A stretch of DNA of 64,000 bases, taken from positions 939,126 to 1,003,125 of the forward strand of contig NZ_LMDF01000007.1 of NCBI RefSeq assembly GCF_001425745.1, given 5' to 3'. Both the position numbers and the translations under genes were made by a program. The notes under the pieces are model-generated. The model was not told the DNA's origin. It ran no database searches and worked only from the letters and a program-made list of their open reading frames with translations. Below are positions 8,596-16,465 of this stretch, piece after piece; the stretch's first letter is position 1; each line of letters begins with the position of its first letter. Origin of the DNA: Caulobacter sp. Root343 (GTDB lineage: Bacteria; Pseudomonadota; Alphaproteobacteria; Caulobacterales; Caulobacteraceae).

Positions 8596-8904
8596 TCAGC
8601 CGATCGACAGCCCTAGTCGACGCCAGACGGTCGGGCCTCCCGTCACCACCACCGCCCCCGCAAAGGCGAAGACCGCCGCGATCGGAGCCAGGGCCGGCGC
8701 GATCATCGAGACAGCCAGGTTCAGCACCGGCGCGCAGGCCCACAGGACCAGGGCGATGACCACCGCCCCGGCGGCGGTCGTGGTCAGGCGATCCAAAAAC
8801 ACCTGCCGCTCGACACGCTTCATCACCTCGGCGGTGAACACGTCGGCGCGGCTTTGCTTGGGCGTCTCGCCCAGAAAGGCGGAGAGTTGATCGTCCAGGT
8901 TCAT
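8596..8904 (-). CDS. Small membrane protein, putative anti-sigma factor (cassette 2)
   Basis: This 102-residue protein starts at the ATG that overlaps the stop of the upstream sigma factor gene (ATGA). The N-terminus (DDQLSAFLGETPKQSRADVF) parallels that of the cassette 1 protein at 7104-7484, and two to three hydrophobic helices fill residues 40-95. The position and coupling suggest a membrane-tethered regulator of the adjacent sigma factor. There is no direct motif evidence for sigma binding. Confidence 0.68.
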   Translation of the reverse strand: MNLDDQLSAFLGETPKQSRADVFTAEVMKRVERQVFLDRLTTTAAGAVVIALVLWACAPVLNLAVSMIAPALAPIAAVFAFAGAVVVTGGPTVWRRLGLSIG

Positions 8905-9416
8905 GATCCAGCTCCCAGAACCGCCAGCAGTCGCTCGCGACCACGGGTAACATGCGATTTGACGGTGCCCAAAGGAAACCCCAGGGCGTCGGAGACCTCG
9001 GCATGCGACCAACCTTGGCCAAGGCACAGGGTGACACAGGCTCGTTGGTCCTCGGGCAGGGTCGCCAGGGCCGTTTCGAGGGCCATCCGGTCCTCGGCGC
9101 CGACCTCGGCGGCGGCCTCCAGTTCCTGCTCGCCGCGCCACGCTTCATCCCGGGCCGCCGCGCGCTGTGCGCCCCGTCGTTGAGAGAGCGCCTTCTTCCA
9201 GGCCACCCCGTAGAGCCAGGCCCGGAAACCTTCGTCTTCGCGCAGCTTGGCCAGGCCCGACCAGGCCGCCACGAAAGCCTCCTGGGCGATGTCGTCGGCG
9301 TCGATCCAGCCGCTCTTGCGCAGAAAGCCGCGCAGAGGCTTTTCGTGGATCGCCACCAGCCGTGCGAAGGCGGCCTGAGAGCCCGCGCGCGCCTGTCTGA
9401 CAAGCGCGGCCTCCAT
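8901..9416 (-). CDS. ECF-type RNA polymerase sigma factor (cassette 2)
   Basis: This 171-residue ECF sigma factor has region 2 (DADDIAQEAFVAAWSGL) and region 4 (SHAEVSDALGFPLGTVKSHV, very like the cassette 1 sigma). I start it at the ATG of 9416, which overlaps the upstream stop in TGATG. An 18-codon longer version would run back into the upstream gene. It forms a translationally coupled chain with the genes before and after it. Confidence 0.9.
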   Translation of the reverse strand: MEAALVRQARAGSQAAFARLVAIHEKPLRGFLRKSGWIDADDIAQEAFVAAWSGLAKLREDEGFRAWLYGVAWKKALSQRRGAQRAAARDEAWRGEQELEAAAEVGAEDRMALETALATLPEDQRACVTLCLGQGWSHAEVSDALGFPLGTVKSHVTRGRERLLAVLGAGS

Positions 9417-9832
9417 CAGACGGTCGGGCCGTTCCGATCGAGCAACACCTGCACCAGGGTCGCCGCGCACAGGGCGCCCAGAACGAAGGCCACGATGACG
9501 AAGGCTTGGCCCGCGCCATAGATGTTGGTCGCGGCGGCGACGGTGAAGCCGATGCTCAACGAGCCGAACAGCACCACCTGATACCAGGTTCGCTCACGAC
9601 GGCGGCGATAGCGCGGGCGTTCGTCCCGGTCGTCGTCGTCACCGTGCCAGCGCTTGTTCAGCCTGGCCATCAGCTCGGGCGGCGGCTCGCGGCCGGCGGC
9701 GGCGTAGGTCTTGATCAGGTCCAGCGTCTCGCGATTGGCGCGGTACGACAGCCAGCTCTGCCAGGCGCCGAACACGAACCAGCTGAGCGGGAAGATCAGC
9801 CACCAGAATTGACGGAAGATGTCTTCGGACAT
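9416..9832 (-). CDS. Small membrane protein of the ECF cassette (paralogue)
   Basis: The 138-residue product begins with an amphipathic or transmembrane N-terminus (FWWLIFPLSWFVFGAWQSW), then a charged segment (TLDLIKTYAAAGREPPPELM), a very polar stretch with DDDDRDERPRYRRRRER, and two transmembrane helices. It is homologous to 8084-8470 and, over its first 50 residues, to the 60-residue protein just upstream. The function is unknown; the context points to control of the ECF sigma factor. Confidence 0.7.
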   Translation of the reverse strand: MSEDIFRQFWWLIFPLSWFVFGAWQSWLSYRANRETLDLIKTYAAAGREPPPELMARLNKRWHGDDDDRDERPRYRRRRERTWYQVVLFGSLSIGFTVAAATNIYGAGQAFVIVAFVLGALCAATLVQVLLDRNGPTV

Positions 9833-9841
9833 CGGATCCTC

Positions 9842-10024
9842 CTAGCGAGCGTCGAGTTGAGCAACGAGGGCGGCCGGAGCTTCGCGTCCGGCCTTGGCCA
9901 GGTCGCGGAGCGTCTCCACCACTTCGCGGCGAGCGCGATAGTCCAGCCACGCGCGGAAAGCGCCCTGCAGCATGAAGCCCATGGGGAACATCAGCCACCA
10001 GAAGTCACGGAACAGGTCGTCCAC
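9842..10024 (-). CDS. Short paralogue of the cassette membrane protein
   Basis: A 60-residue protein starting at GTG, 9 bases upstream of the next gene. Its sequence follows the first third of the 138-residue protein (FRDFWWLMFP, GAFRAWLDYRA, then LAKAGREAPAALV). It ends before the polar stretch and lacks the two C-terminal membrane helices. It looks like a tandem duplicate kept as a short form, or a truncated copy. It is expected to be first in this operon. Confidence 0.62.
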   Translation of the reverse strand: MDDLFRDFWWLMFPMGFMLQGAFRAWLDYRARREVVETLRDLAKAGREAPAALVAQLDAR

Positions 10025-10071
10025 GGTCAGATCCCTTCGATCAGAGGCGCGATCATTCGCGCTTTCGAAGG

Positions 10072-10740
10072 TTAGTCGCCGCCGACCGCCGGTCTGGATG
10101 CAGCGACGTACGAAATAATTTCAGACATCGAAGCGAACGAGACGGTGGGCTGGTGCTCGGCCAGGATCGACGGCTTGGCGTAGCCCCAGCCGACGGCCCC
10201 GCAGTCCAGGCCCACGGCGCGGGCGGCCTCGATGTCGCGAGTCTCGTCGCCGATGCAGAGGACCTTGTCGCGCGACACGCCGCGCGCGGTGACCTGCTTG
10301 AACTTGCGAGCCTTGCCGAACAGCGACGCGCCGCAGGCGTAGAGGCTGATCAACTCGGCCAGCTCCTCGCCCAGCACCCGGCGGATCACCGCCTCGCTGT
10401 TGGAGCTGACCACCGCGATCTTCACGCCCGCCTGGTGCAGGGCGCGCAACATGCAAGCGGTCTCGGGAAACAGCGGGATGGTGTGGGCGTCGGCGGCCAT
10501 CAGCTTCTTGCCGGCCCGGGCGATCAGCGGAAGCTTCCAGGGCGAGACGCCCAGATAGCGGATCACCTCGCGGGTGCTGCGGCCGCGCAGCATCTCGATC
10601 TCCTCGTCGGTGACGGTCTTGAAGCCGTACCGGCGCGCCATCGGATTGACAGCCCGCATCATCCACGCCGCGCTGTCGGCCAGCGTGCCGTCGAAGTCGA
10701 AGATGACCAGTTCGTACCGCGAGACGCCGTTCTCCCCCAC
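10072..10740 (-). CDS. HAD-family hydrolase (phosphoglycolate phosphatase-like)
   Basis: The 222-residue protein carries HAD motif I DFDGTL (nucleophile Asp15, Asp17), motif II VVSSNS, a conserved Lys region, and motif IV IGDETRD with a helical cap. The layout matches phosphoglycolate phosphatase/pyrophosphatase-type subclass I HADs. The substrate is not predictable. The start is a GTG. It stands alone between the ECF cassettes and the ArsC-like gene. Confidence 0.85.
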   Translation of the reverse strand: MGENGVSRYELVIFDFDGTLADSAAWMMRAVNPMARRYGFKTVTDEEIEMLRGRSTREVIRYLGVSPWKLPLIARAGKKLMAADAHTIPLFPETACMLRALHQAGVKIAVVSSNSEAVIRRVLGEELAELISLYACGASLFGKARKFKQVTARGVSRDKVLCIGDETRDIEAARAVGLDCGAVGWGYAKPSILAEHQPTVSFASMSEIISYVAASRPAVGGD

Positions 10741-10865
10741 GCGCCTAAAGCCCCTCTTCCGTCCGCCGATCGCGGATGTTCCGTCCAGTGATAGACTGAT
10801 CCCCCGAAGGTTGTCGTCTTAAACTTCGCTCACCCGGCGACCAAGAGCGTGGATAAATCCGGGGC

Positions 10866-11213
10866 TTAGCTAAAGATCGCCTCATAGAGGTCAGGCTTGA
10901 AGCCGACCAGGCGGCGGTCGCCGAGGTCCAGCACCGGGCGCTTGATCATCGACGGCTGGGCCAGCATCAGGGCGATGGCCTTGTCGGCGTTCAGGTCCTG
11001 CTTGTCGGCGTCTTCCAGCTTGCGGAACGTCGTGCCGGCGCGGTTCAGCAGCACTTCCCAACCGAGTTCCTTCACCCAGCCTTCGAGGCGCGGACGATCA
11101 ATCCCCGCGGCCTTGTAGTCGTGGAAGGCATAGGCCCGGCCGCGATCCTCCAGCCACTTCCGGGCCTTGGCGACCGTGTCGCAGTTCTTGATGCCATACA
11201 TCGTCAAGGTCAT
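10866..11213 (-). CDS. ArsC/Spx-family thioredoxin-fold protein (YffB-like)
   Basis: This 115-residue protein begins TMYGIKNCDTVAKARKWL with a single catalytic-type Cys11, and continues with the RAGTTFRKL segment and the Arg-containing C-terminal part (KRPVLDLGDRRLVGF) of the ArsC/Spx/YffB family. The YffB-type group probably includes glutathione-dependent thiol reductases rather than true arsenate reductases. No ars genes are nearby. Confidence 0.85.
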   Translation of the reverse strand: MTLTMYGIKNCDTVAKARKWLEDRGRAYAFHDYKAAGIDRPRLEGWVKELGWEVLLNRAGTTFRKLEDADKQDLNADKAIALMLAQPSMIKRPVLDLGDRRLVGFKPDLYEAIFS

Positions 11214-11294
11214 CGTGGACTCCTCGGCGCGGGCCGAATCCAGGCCGCGTCCTCTCCCCTGCCCTAGCGGAGAGACTCCGCCGCGCCAATCGCC

Positions 11295-11960
11295 TCAGCC
11301 GGTCTTCTTGTTCAGCTGACGCAGAGCGTCCTTGCCGTTCCAGCGGGCCGTGGGGTCCGACATCGCCGCCAGCCGCGCGGCGACCTCCAGGACGGCCACC
11401 TTCAGGGCCGGGCTCTTGCGCGAGCCGATCGCCCGCAGGGCCCAGTTGACGCCCTTCTTGACGAAGTTGCGCGGATCCGTGGCGCCGGCCTCGATCAGCG
11501 TCAGGCGCTCCAGGAACGGCGCGTCCGGCAGCTCCTTGCGATGCAGCGCCACGCAGGCCAGCAGGACGAAGCCGGCGCGCCTGTCGAATTCCCCCTCCAG
11601 TCCCACCCATTCGTCGACCTTGGCCAAGGCGTGGGGCGTGCGGTCGAACAGGTCGAAGCAGAGCGTGTCGGTGACCGCCCAGTTGTCGAAGTCGGCGCGC
11701 CAGGCGTCCATCTGCTCGGGCGTGACCAGCTTGGGATCATCGACCATGCCCGCCAGCAGCCGCGCCTCGTACCAACCGGTGTCCCACAGGGCCTGGGCCA
11801 AGGCATGGTCGCGGCCGAGGCGCTTGGCGAGGGCGCGAAGCTGACCGACGGCGACGCCGAACGCTTTCGGCGCGTGGATGGCGTAGCGGGCCATGCCCTC
11901 ACGGTAAGCGTCGTCGCCGAGCGCCTCCAGTTCCCGCAGGACGTCGGCCGCCGTCGCCAT
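11295..11960 (-). CDS. DNA alkylation repair protein (AlkD-like HEAT-repeat)
   Basis: The 221-residue all-helical protein matches the AlkD/AlkC-like glycosylase family: segments FGVAVGQLRALAKRLGRDH, WYEARLLAGMVDDP, and DNWAVTDTLCFDLFDRTP, followed by KKGVNWALRAIG. The family excises N3- and N7-alkylated bases using stacked HEAT-like repeats. Its start overlaps the last base of the upstream RNA ligase-family gene by 1 nt, so the two are probably co-transcribed. Confidence 0.88.
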   Translation of the reverse strand: MATAADVLRELEALGDDAYREGMARYAIHAPKAFGVAVGQLRALAKRLGRDHALAQALWDTGWYEARLLAGMVDDPKLVTPEQMDAWRADFDNWAVTDTLCFDLFDRTPHALAKVDEWVGLEGEFDRRAGFVLLACVALHRKELPDAPFLERLTLIEAGATDPRNFVKKGVNWALRAIGSRKSPALKVAVLEVAARLAAMSDPTARWNGKDALRQLNKKTG

Positions 11961-12538
11961 CAGGCCAGGTTCCAGGCCCTGAGCACGATATGCTGAGTCT
12001 GACCCAGCTTGCTCTGGACCAGAACAAAGCGGTTCACGGTCCAGCGGATCGGTTCGATCGCCTGGGCCGGGACCACCTGGCCGTCATAGAGCAGCGTGAT
12101 GTGCGGCAGGAACTGCTTGTCCGGCTTCAAGCCCGCCTTGGCCATTTCCAGCCCGAGCTTCCGTTGAAAGTCGATCAGGTCTTGCACGCCCTCGCCGCCC
12201 TGCAGCGTGAATGGGTTGTTGCCAGGCCGGTTGGCGAAACTAACCGCGCGATCGAACGTCACCTCGAAAGGCGCCGTGGCCAGGGCCTGCCCGGCATCCT
12301 CCCCCTTGCGGACCAGATCGCGCGGCAAGCCGACATAGTCGCCCAGGTGATGCAGGGTGATATGGAAACGGTCGGTCAGCAGCGGCGCACCGCGCAGGTT
12401 CAATGCGTCCTTCAGACGGCGCGCCTCCCGGGCGATCGTCTCGGCCGTCGCCGCGTCCGGATACAGCAGGAACATCAGCCGGTCGGTCGGCGTGGGCGGG
12501 TCAAAGCCCGGCAGGCCCATCTGCAGCGTCTCGGCCAT
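11960..12538 (-). CDS. 2'-5' RNA ligase family protein (2H phosphoesterase)
   Basis: This 192-residue protein contains the two HxT motifs that define 2H phosphoesterases, H59-I-T61 and H146-I-T148, in a typical ThpR/LigT spacing. Such enzymes open or form 2'-5' or cyclic phosphodiester bonds; the physiological RNA substrate is unknown. An AGGGAGGG precedes the ATG. The gene is divergent from blaI. Confidence 0.87.
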   Translation of the reverse strand: MAETLQMGLPGFDPPTPTDRLMFLLYPDAATAETIAREARRLKDALNLRGAPLLTDRFHITLHHLGDYVGLPRDLVRKGEDAGQALATAPFEVTFDRAVSFANRPGNNPFTLQGGEGVQDLIDFQRKLGLEMAKAGLKPDKQFLPHITLLYDGQVVPAQAIEPIRWTVNRFVLVQSKLGQTQHIVLRAWNLA

Positions 12539-12610
12539 CCGGGCCCTCCCTGAAGTCGGTCGCCAGGATTACGCCGCTTCGGGGTCTTGGTCCAACCGCT
12601 GCATTACATT

Positions 12611-12663
12611 TCGTTTACATGCGTAATCGTTGGCTTGACGCGATCGTTTACGTGCGTAATCGT
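12611..12663 (+). promoter_or_regulatory. Twin BlaI-type operator overlapping a promoter
   Basis: Two direct copies of tcgtttacatgcgtaatcgt (12611-12630) and tcgtttacgtgcgtaatcgt (12644-12663) differ at one base and are 33 bases apart, about three helical turns. A TTGACG (12635-12640) and TAATCG (12657-12662), 16 bases apart, could be the -35 and -10 elements. The second repeat covers the -10 element, so a bound BlaI dimer would block transcription. Transcription from this promoter would begin at or next to the blaI ATG at 12670. Confidence 0.65.
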
Positions 12664-12669
12664 CAGAGC

Positions 12670-13053
12670 ATGGAAACCACCCCGCAACGCATCAGCGCCG
12701 CCGAGAGCGAAGTCATGAAGGTCCTGTGGGCCGACAGCCCCAAGGCCGCCGAGGACGTGCTCGCCATCCTGGCCACGAACCAGGGTTGGGCCGAGGGCAC
12801 GGTGAAGACCCTGCTCAATCGCCTGCTGAAGAAGGGCGCGATCGCCGCCGACAAGGACGGCCGCCGCTTTCTCTACCGCCCGCTGATCGGCCGCGAAGAC
12901 TATGTCGACGCCGAGAGCCAGGGCCTGCTGGACCGCCTGTTTGACGGCCGCCTCGCCCCCTTGGTCAGCCACTTCTCCAAGCGCGAGAAGCTGAATCCCG
13001 AGGACGTCGCGGAGCTGCGCCGCCTGCTGGAGAAGATCGACGATGACCAGTGA
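12670..13053 (+). CDS. BlaI/MecI-family transcriptional repressor
   Basis: The 127-residue winged-helix protein starts at METTPQRISAAESEVMKVLW and contains the recognition-helix region GWAEGTVKTLLNRLLKKG and the wing DGRRFLYRP, followed by the dimerisation helices. The ATG at 12670 is only 6 bases after the second operator repeat, which leaves no room for a Shine-Dalgarno; the mRNA is probably leaderless. It overlaps the following M56 peptidase gene by 11 bases. It presumably represses its own operon until the peptidase cleaves it. Confidence 0.92.
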   Translation: METTPQRISAAESEVMKVLWADSPKAAEDVLAILATNQGWAEGTVKTLLNRLLKKGAIAADKDGRRFLYRPLIGREDYVDAESQGLLDRLFDGRLAPLVSHFSKREKLNPEDVAELRRLLEKIDDDQ

Positions 13054-14509
13054 CCTGATCCTCTTCCTGCTGAAGGCCAACCTCGCCCTGGCGGCGGCGG
13101 TCTTGCTGATCCTGGTCCTGCGCAAGCCGGTTCGGGCCATGTTCGGGGCCCGCAGCGCCTACGCCCTGTGGCTGGTCGCGCCGCTGTCGATCCTGGCCCT
13201 GTTGGTCCCGGCCCGGACGATCACCCTGCCCGCTTCGGCCACGGCCAAGCCGGCGGCGGTGGTCGCCGAGACCCAGGTCCCGGTCGCGACCACGCGGCTG
13301 ACCAGGCCCGCCCCTCGCCAGCTGCCAGCCTTGCCCATCGGCGAGATCCTGCTGGGCCTGTGGATCGCCGTCGCGTTTGGCGGCCTGGTCGTCCAGGCCG
13401 AGCGCCAGCGGCGGTTCGTCCGCTCGTTGGGCAAGCTCAGCACCACCGACGAGGCCGGTCTGTTGCGATCCGAACGCCCTGGCGCCGGTCCCGCCGTGAT
13501 CGGCGCCCTGGCCCCGCGCGTCGTGCTGCCCGCCGACTTCGCCGAACGCTTCACCGCCGAGGAGCAGGCCCTGATCCTGGCCCACGAGCGCAACCACCTG
13601 GCGGTCGGCGACGCCCAGATCAACGCCGCCGTCACGGCGCTGCAGTGCCTGTTCTGGTTCAACCCGCTGGTCCATGTCGGCGCGGCCGCCCTGCGGATCG
13701 ACCAGGAGGTCGCCTGCGACGCCGCCGTCCTGGCCCGCCACCCCAAGACTCGCCGCGCCTATGGCGAAGCCATGCTGAAGACCCAGCTGGCCGCCTGCGC
13801 CCCGCCGCTGGGCTGCCACTGGCCCGCCTCGGCCAACAAGCAACTGAAGGAACGCTTCACCATGCTCGCCCGTCACCATTCCAATCGCTCCCGCCATCTC
13901 GCCGGCGCGGCCGTTGTCGCGATCCTCAGCCTTGGCGCCGGCGTCGCCGCCTGGGCCGCCCAGCCCGCCCAGGTGGTCGAACAGCCGCAGCAGGCTCAGA
14001 AGGCCGTGGCCCGCCATCTGGGCGGCCCGCTATTCGACGCGGTCCGAGCTCGCGACTTGGCCGCCGTCCGCGAATTGATCGCCCTCGGCGCCAATGTGAA
14101 CACCGTACTGCCCGGCGACGGCTCGCCGCTGATCGAGGCCGCCCGTCACGGCCAGATGGAGATCGTCCAGGCGCTGCTGACCGCCGGCGCCGATCCGAAC
14201 CTGGCCGTGCGTGGCGACGGCGCCCCGCTGATCCAGGCCGCCCTGTCCGGCAACCTCGCCGTCGTCCGGCTGCTGGTCGAGCGTGGCGCCAATGTCGAGG
14301 TGTTCGTCCCCGGCGACGAAACCCCGCTGATCAACGCCGCCCAGGCCGGCGGCCTCGATGTCGTCACCTATCTGGTCGAGCACGGCGCCGACGTGAACCG
14401 GGCCGTTCCAGCCAACCCCGGCCAGACGCGCTCGCCGATGAGCGAGGCCCGCCGGAACGGTCATGCGGACGTGGTGGCCTATTTGAAGAGCCGGGGCGCG
14501 CGGTCCTAA
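13043..14509 (+). CDS. M56 (BlaR1-like) metallopeptidase with C-terminal ankyrin repeats
   Basis: The 488-residue membrane protein has several N-terminal transmembrane helices (about 5-26, 38-57, 98-118). A zinc-peptidase domain follows with H181-E-R-N-H185 and the downstream QEVACDAAV (Glu222, Asp226), and a last transmembrane helix at about 283-305. In place of the penicillin-binding sensor of BlaR1, residues 329-488 are four to five ankyrin repeats (for example GDGSPLIEAARHGQMEIVQALL and GADVN). By BlaR1 topology the repeats would face the periplasm, which is unusual. The signal sensed is unknown; cleavage of BlaI is inferred from the operon. Confidence 0.88.
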   Translation: MTSDLILFLLKANLALAAAVLLILVLRKPVRAMFGARSAYALWLVAPLSILALLVPARTITLPASATAKPAAVVAETQVPVATTRLTRPAPRQLPALPIGEILLGLWIAVAFGGLVVQAERQRRFVRSLGKLSTTDEAGLLRSERPGAGPAVIGALAPRVVLPADFAERFTAEEQALILAHERNHLAVGDAQINAAVTALQCLFWFNPLVHVGAAALRIDQEVACDAAVLARHPKTRRAYGEAMLKTQLAACAPPLGCHWPASANKQLKERFTMLARHHSNRSRHLAGAAVVAILSLGAGVAAWAAQPAQVVEQPQQAQKAVARHLGGPLFDAVRARDLAAVRELIALGANVNTVLPGDGSPLIEAARHGQMEIVQALLTAGADPNLAVRGDGAPLIQAALSGNLAVVRLLVERGANVEVFVPGDETPLINAAQAGGLDVVTYLVEHGADVNRAVPANPGQTRSPMSEARRNGHADVVAYLKSRGARS

Positions 14510-14553
14510 GCCGCCCCCGACTTTCCCCTTAAAAATCAAGCGAGACCTCAACG

Positions 14554-16083
14554 ATGGCGATCATCGACGCCCGAACCTTGCCTGACGCCAGCCGGATCGA
14601 GGCGGATCTGATGATCATCGGCGGCGGCATGGCCGGCATCGCCCTGGCCAAGGAACTGGCCGGCGGGCCGCTGAAGGTGGTGATCCTGGAGAGCGGCGGC
14701 CTGGAGATCGATATGGAGAACCAGGCCCTTTACGCCGGCTCCGGCGTCCAGCGGGCGCCGGGCAATCCCGACCGGCCGTTCGATGACTATCCGGTCCAGT
14801 CGCGGATCCGGGCGCTGGGCGGGTCAGGCATGGTCTGGGGTGGCAAGTGCGCGCCGCTGGATCCCGCCGACTTCGCCGAGCGGGCCTGGATCCCCCACAG
14901 CGGTTGGCCGATCACCCGCGAGCAGATGCAGCCCTATTACGACCGGGCCTGCGATCTGCTGGAGATTCCGCGCTTCCCGCTAGAGCGGCCCAAGCCCGCG
15001 GAGCCAGAGCGGCAGCCGCTGGCGCTAGATCCGGCCGACGGCTTCTTCCCCGCCCCGCGCGAGTTCTCGAGGTTCTCGGGCGGCGTGGACAAGACCGCGT
15101 TCGACGCGTTCCGCACCCAGTTCGCGGACGCGCCCAACATCACCGTCTATCTCCAGGCCAACGTCTTGAAGATCCGGCGAGAAGGCGACCGGATCACCGG
15201 CCTCGACCTGGCCTGCCTGAGCGGCAAGCGCCACACGGCCAAGGCCGCGCGCTACGTCCTGGCGGTCGGGGGCATCGAGAACGTCCGCTTGCTGCTGGCC
15301 TCCGACAGCCTGGGTAACCGCGAGGATCTGGTCGGCCGCTTCTTCCAGGGCCACGTCACCTATTCGAACGATGGCGACAGCCAGACCGAAGGTTCGGTCG
15401 TGGCGGTCTCGCGCGCCGCGCCGATGGAGCTCTACGCCCCGGGCAAAGGCCGGATGGCGCACTGCGTGATCGGTGCGGGCCTCAAGGCCCAGACGCGGAT
15501 GAAGACCGGAAACTTCACCGCCACCCTGTTCCGCGCCACGCCCTCGGGAACGGAGACGCCCGTTGGAGCCGACACCCAGACCATTCGCCAGGCCAGCGGC
15601 CGCGTGGCCGGCCAGGACCAGGCGCAGTTGCTCGGCTACTTCGCCATGGCCGAGCACTTTCCCAACCCCGACAGCCGCGTGACCCTGGATCCAGAGCACA
15701 AGGACCCGCTGGGCTTGCCGCGCGTGAGTCTGACCTGGACCTATGGCGAGAAGGACCATGCCGACCTGGAGCTATCGGTGACGGGCCTGGCCGACGCGCT
15801 CGGCGCGTCCGGCGAAGGGCGGATGTGCTGGTCGATCGAGCGGAGCAAGCTGCTGGCCCTCTCCAGCGCCTCGCGCCATCACATGGGAACCACGCGGATG
15901 CACGCCGACCCGAAGAAGGGCGTCGTCGATCCGGATCTGCGTCTGCACGAGGCCAAGAACCTCTACGTCGCCGGCAGCTCGGTCTTTCCGACCTCCGGCA
16001 TCGCCAATCCAACCCTGACCATCCTGGCGCTGGTGATGCGCCTGGCCGACCACCTGAAGCGCGAGACGGGAGCCGCCCGATGA
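14554..16083 (+). CDS. GMC-family FAD-dependent oxidoreductase
   Basis: This 509-residue protein has an N-terminal FAD-binding loop (IIGGGMAGIALAKEL, residues 21-35). The C-terminal GMC signature contains the catalytic His region HHMGTTRMH and NLYVAGSSVFPTSGIANPTLT. Such enzymes oxidise sugars or alcohols and can pass electrons to the respiratory chain. There is no signal peptide of its own. The next gene, overlapping in ATGA, encodes a small exported partner, as in fructose, sorbitol and gluconate dehydrogenase complexes. The substrate is unknown. Confidence 0.88.
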   Translation: MAIIDARTLPDASRIEADLMIIGGGMAGIALAKELAGGPLKVVILESGGLEIDMENQALYAGSGVQRAPGNPDRPFDDYPVQSRIRALGGSGMVWGGKCAPLDPADFAERAWIPHSGWPITREQMQPYYDRACDLLEIPRFPLERPKPAEPERQPLALDPADGFFPAPREFSRFSGGVDKTAFDAFRTQFADAPNITVYLQANVLKIRREGDRITGLDLACLSGKRHTAKAARYVLAVGGIENVRLLLASDSLGNREDLVGRFFQGHVTYSNDGDSQTEGSVVAVSRAAPMELYAPGKGRMAHCVIGAGLKAQTRMKTGNFTATLFRATPSGTETPVGADTQTIRQASGRVAGQDQAQLLGYFAMAEHFPNPDSRVTLDPEHKDPLGLPRVSLTWTYGEKDHADLELSVTGLADALGASGEGRMCWSIERSKLLALSSASRHHMGTTRMHADPKKGVVDPDLRLHEAKNLYVAGSSVFPTSGIANPTLTILALVMRLADHLKRETGAAR

Positions 16084-16415
16084 CCAGCCGCCGCGACCTG
16101 CTGGCCGCCCTCGTCGCCTTCGCCGCCGCGCCCGTTCTGGCCCACGCGGCGGTATCGGACGCCTTTGCCGGCCTCGATCCCGCCGCAGTCGATCGGATCG
16201 GCAAGGCCTGGCGCGCTCAGCACGCCGATGTCACCGCGCGAGCGCTCGCCGTCCGGCTGTTCCCGACCGGACGCGGCTCGGACGCCTTGGCCCGACTGGG
16301 CGCTCTGGCCGCCGCCGACTTCCGCGCGGGCAAGGTCTTAACCTATCGCGGCTGGCGGTTGTCGGACACCGAAGGCGCGCTCTTCGCCCTGCTGTCGCTG
16401 GAAGGTCGGCCGTAG
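16080..16415 (+). CDS. Small exported subunit partner of the GMC oxidoreductase
   Basis: The 111-residue protein starts TSRRDLLAALVAFAAAP, an RR-containing signal sequence that may direct Tat export. The mature part has the pattern YRGWRLSDTEGALFALLSL seen in small subunits of membrane-bound sorbitol/fructose dehydrogenases. The ATGA overlap with the GMC gene supports complex formation; the small subunit would help export or assemble the flavoprotein. Confidence 0.7.
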   Translation: MTSRRDLLAALVAFAAAPVLAHAAVSDAFAGLDPAAVDRIGKAWRAQHADVTARALAVRLFPTGRGSDALARLGALAAADFRAGKVLTYRGWRLSDTEGALFALLSLEGRP

Positions 16416-16465
16416 GAACCAGCCTGGCGCCGGCCGGTTAGGTCTCGCAGCAGAGGAGACTCGCC

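Noticed and set aside
12611..12663. CRISPR-like repeat pair
   Set aside because: Only two short repeats with a 13-base gap, no cas genes, placed exactly on the blaI promoter: an operator is the better explanation.
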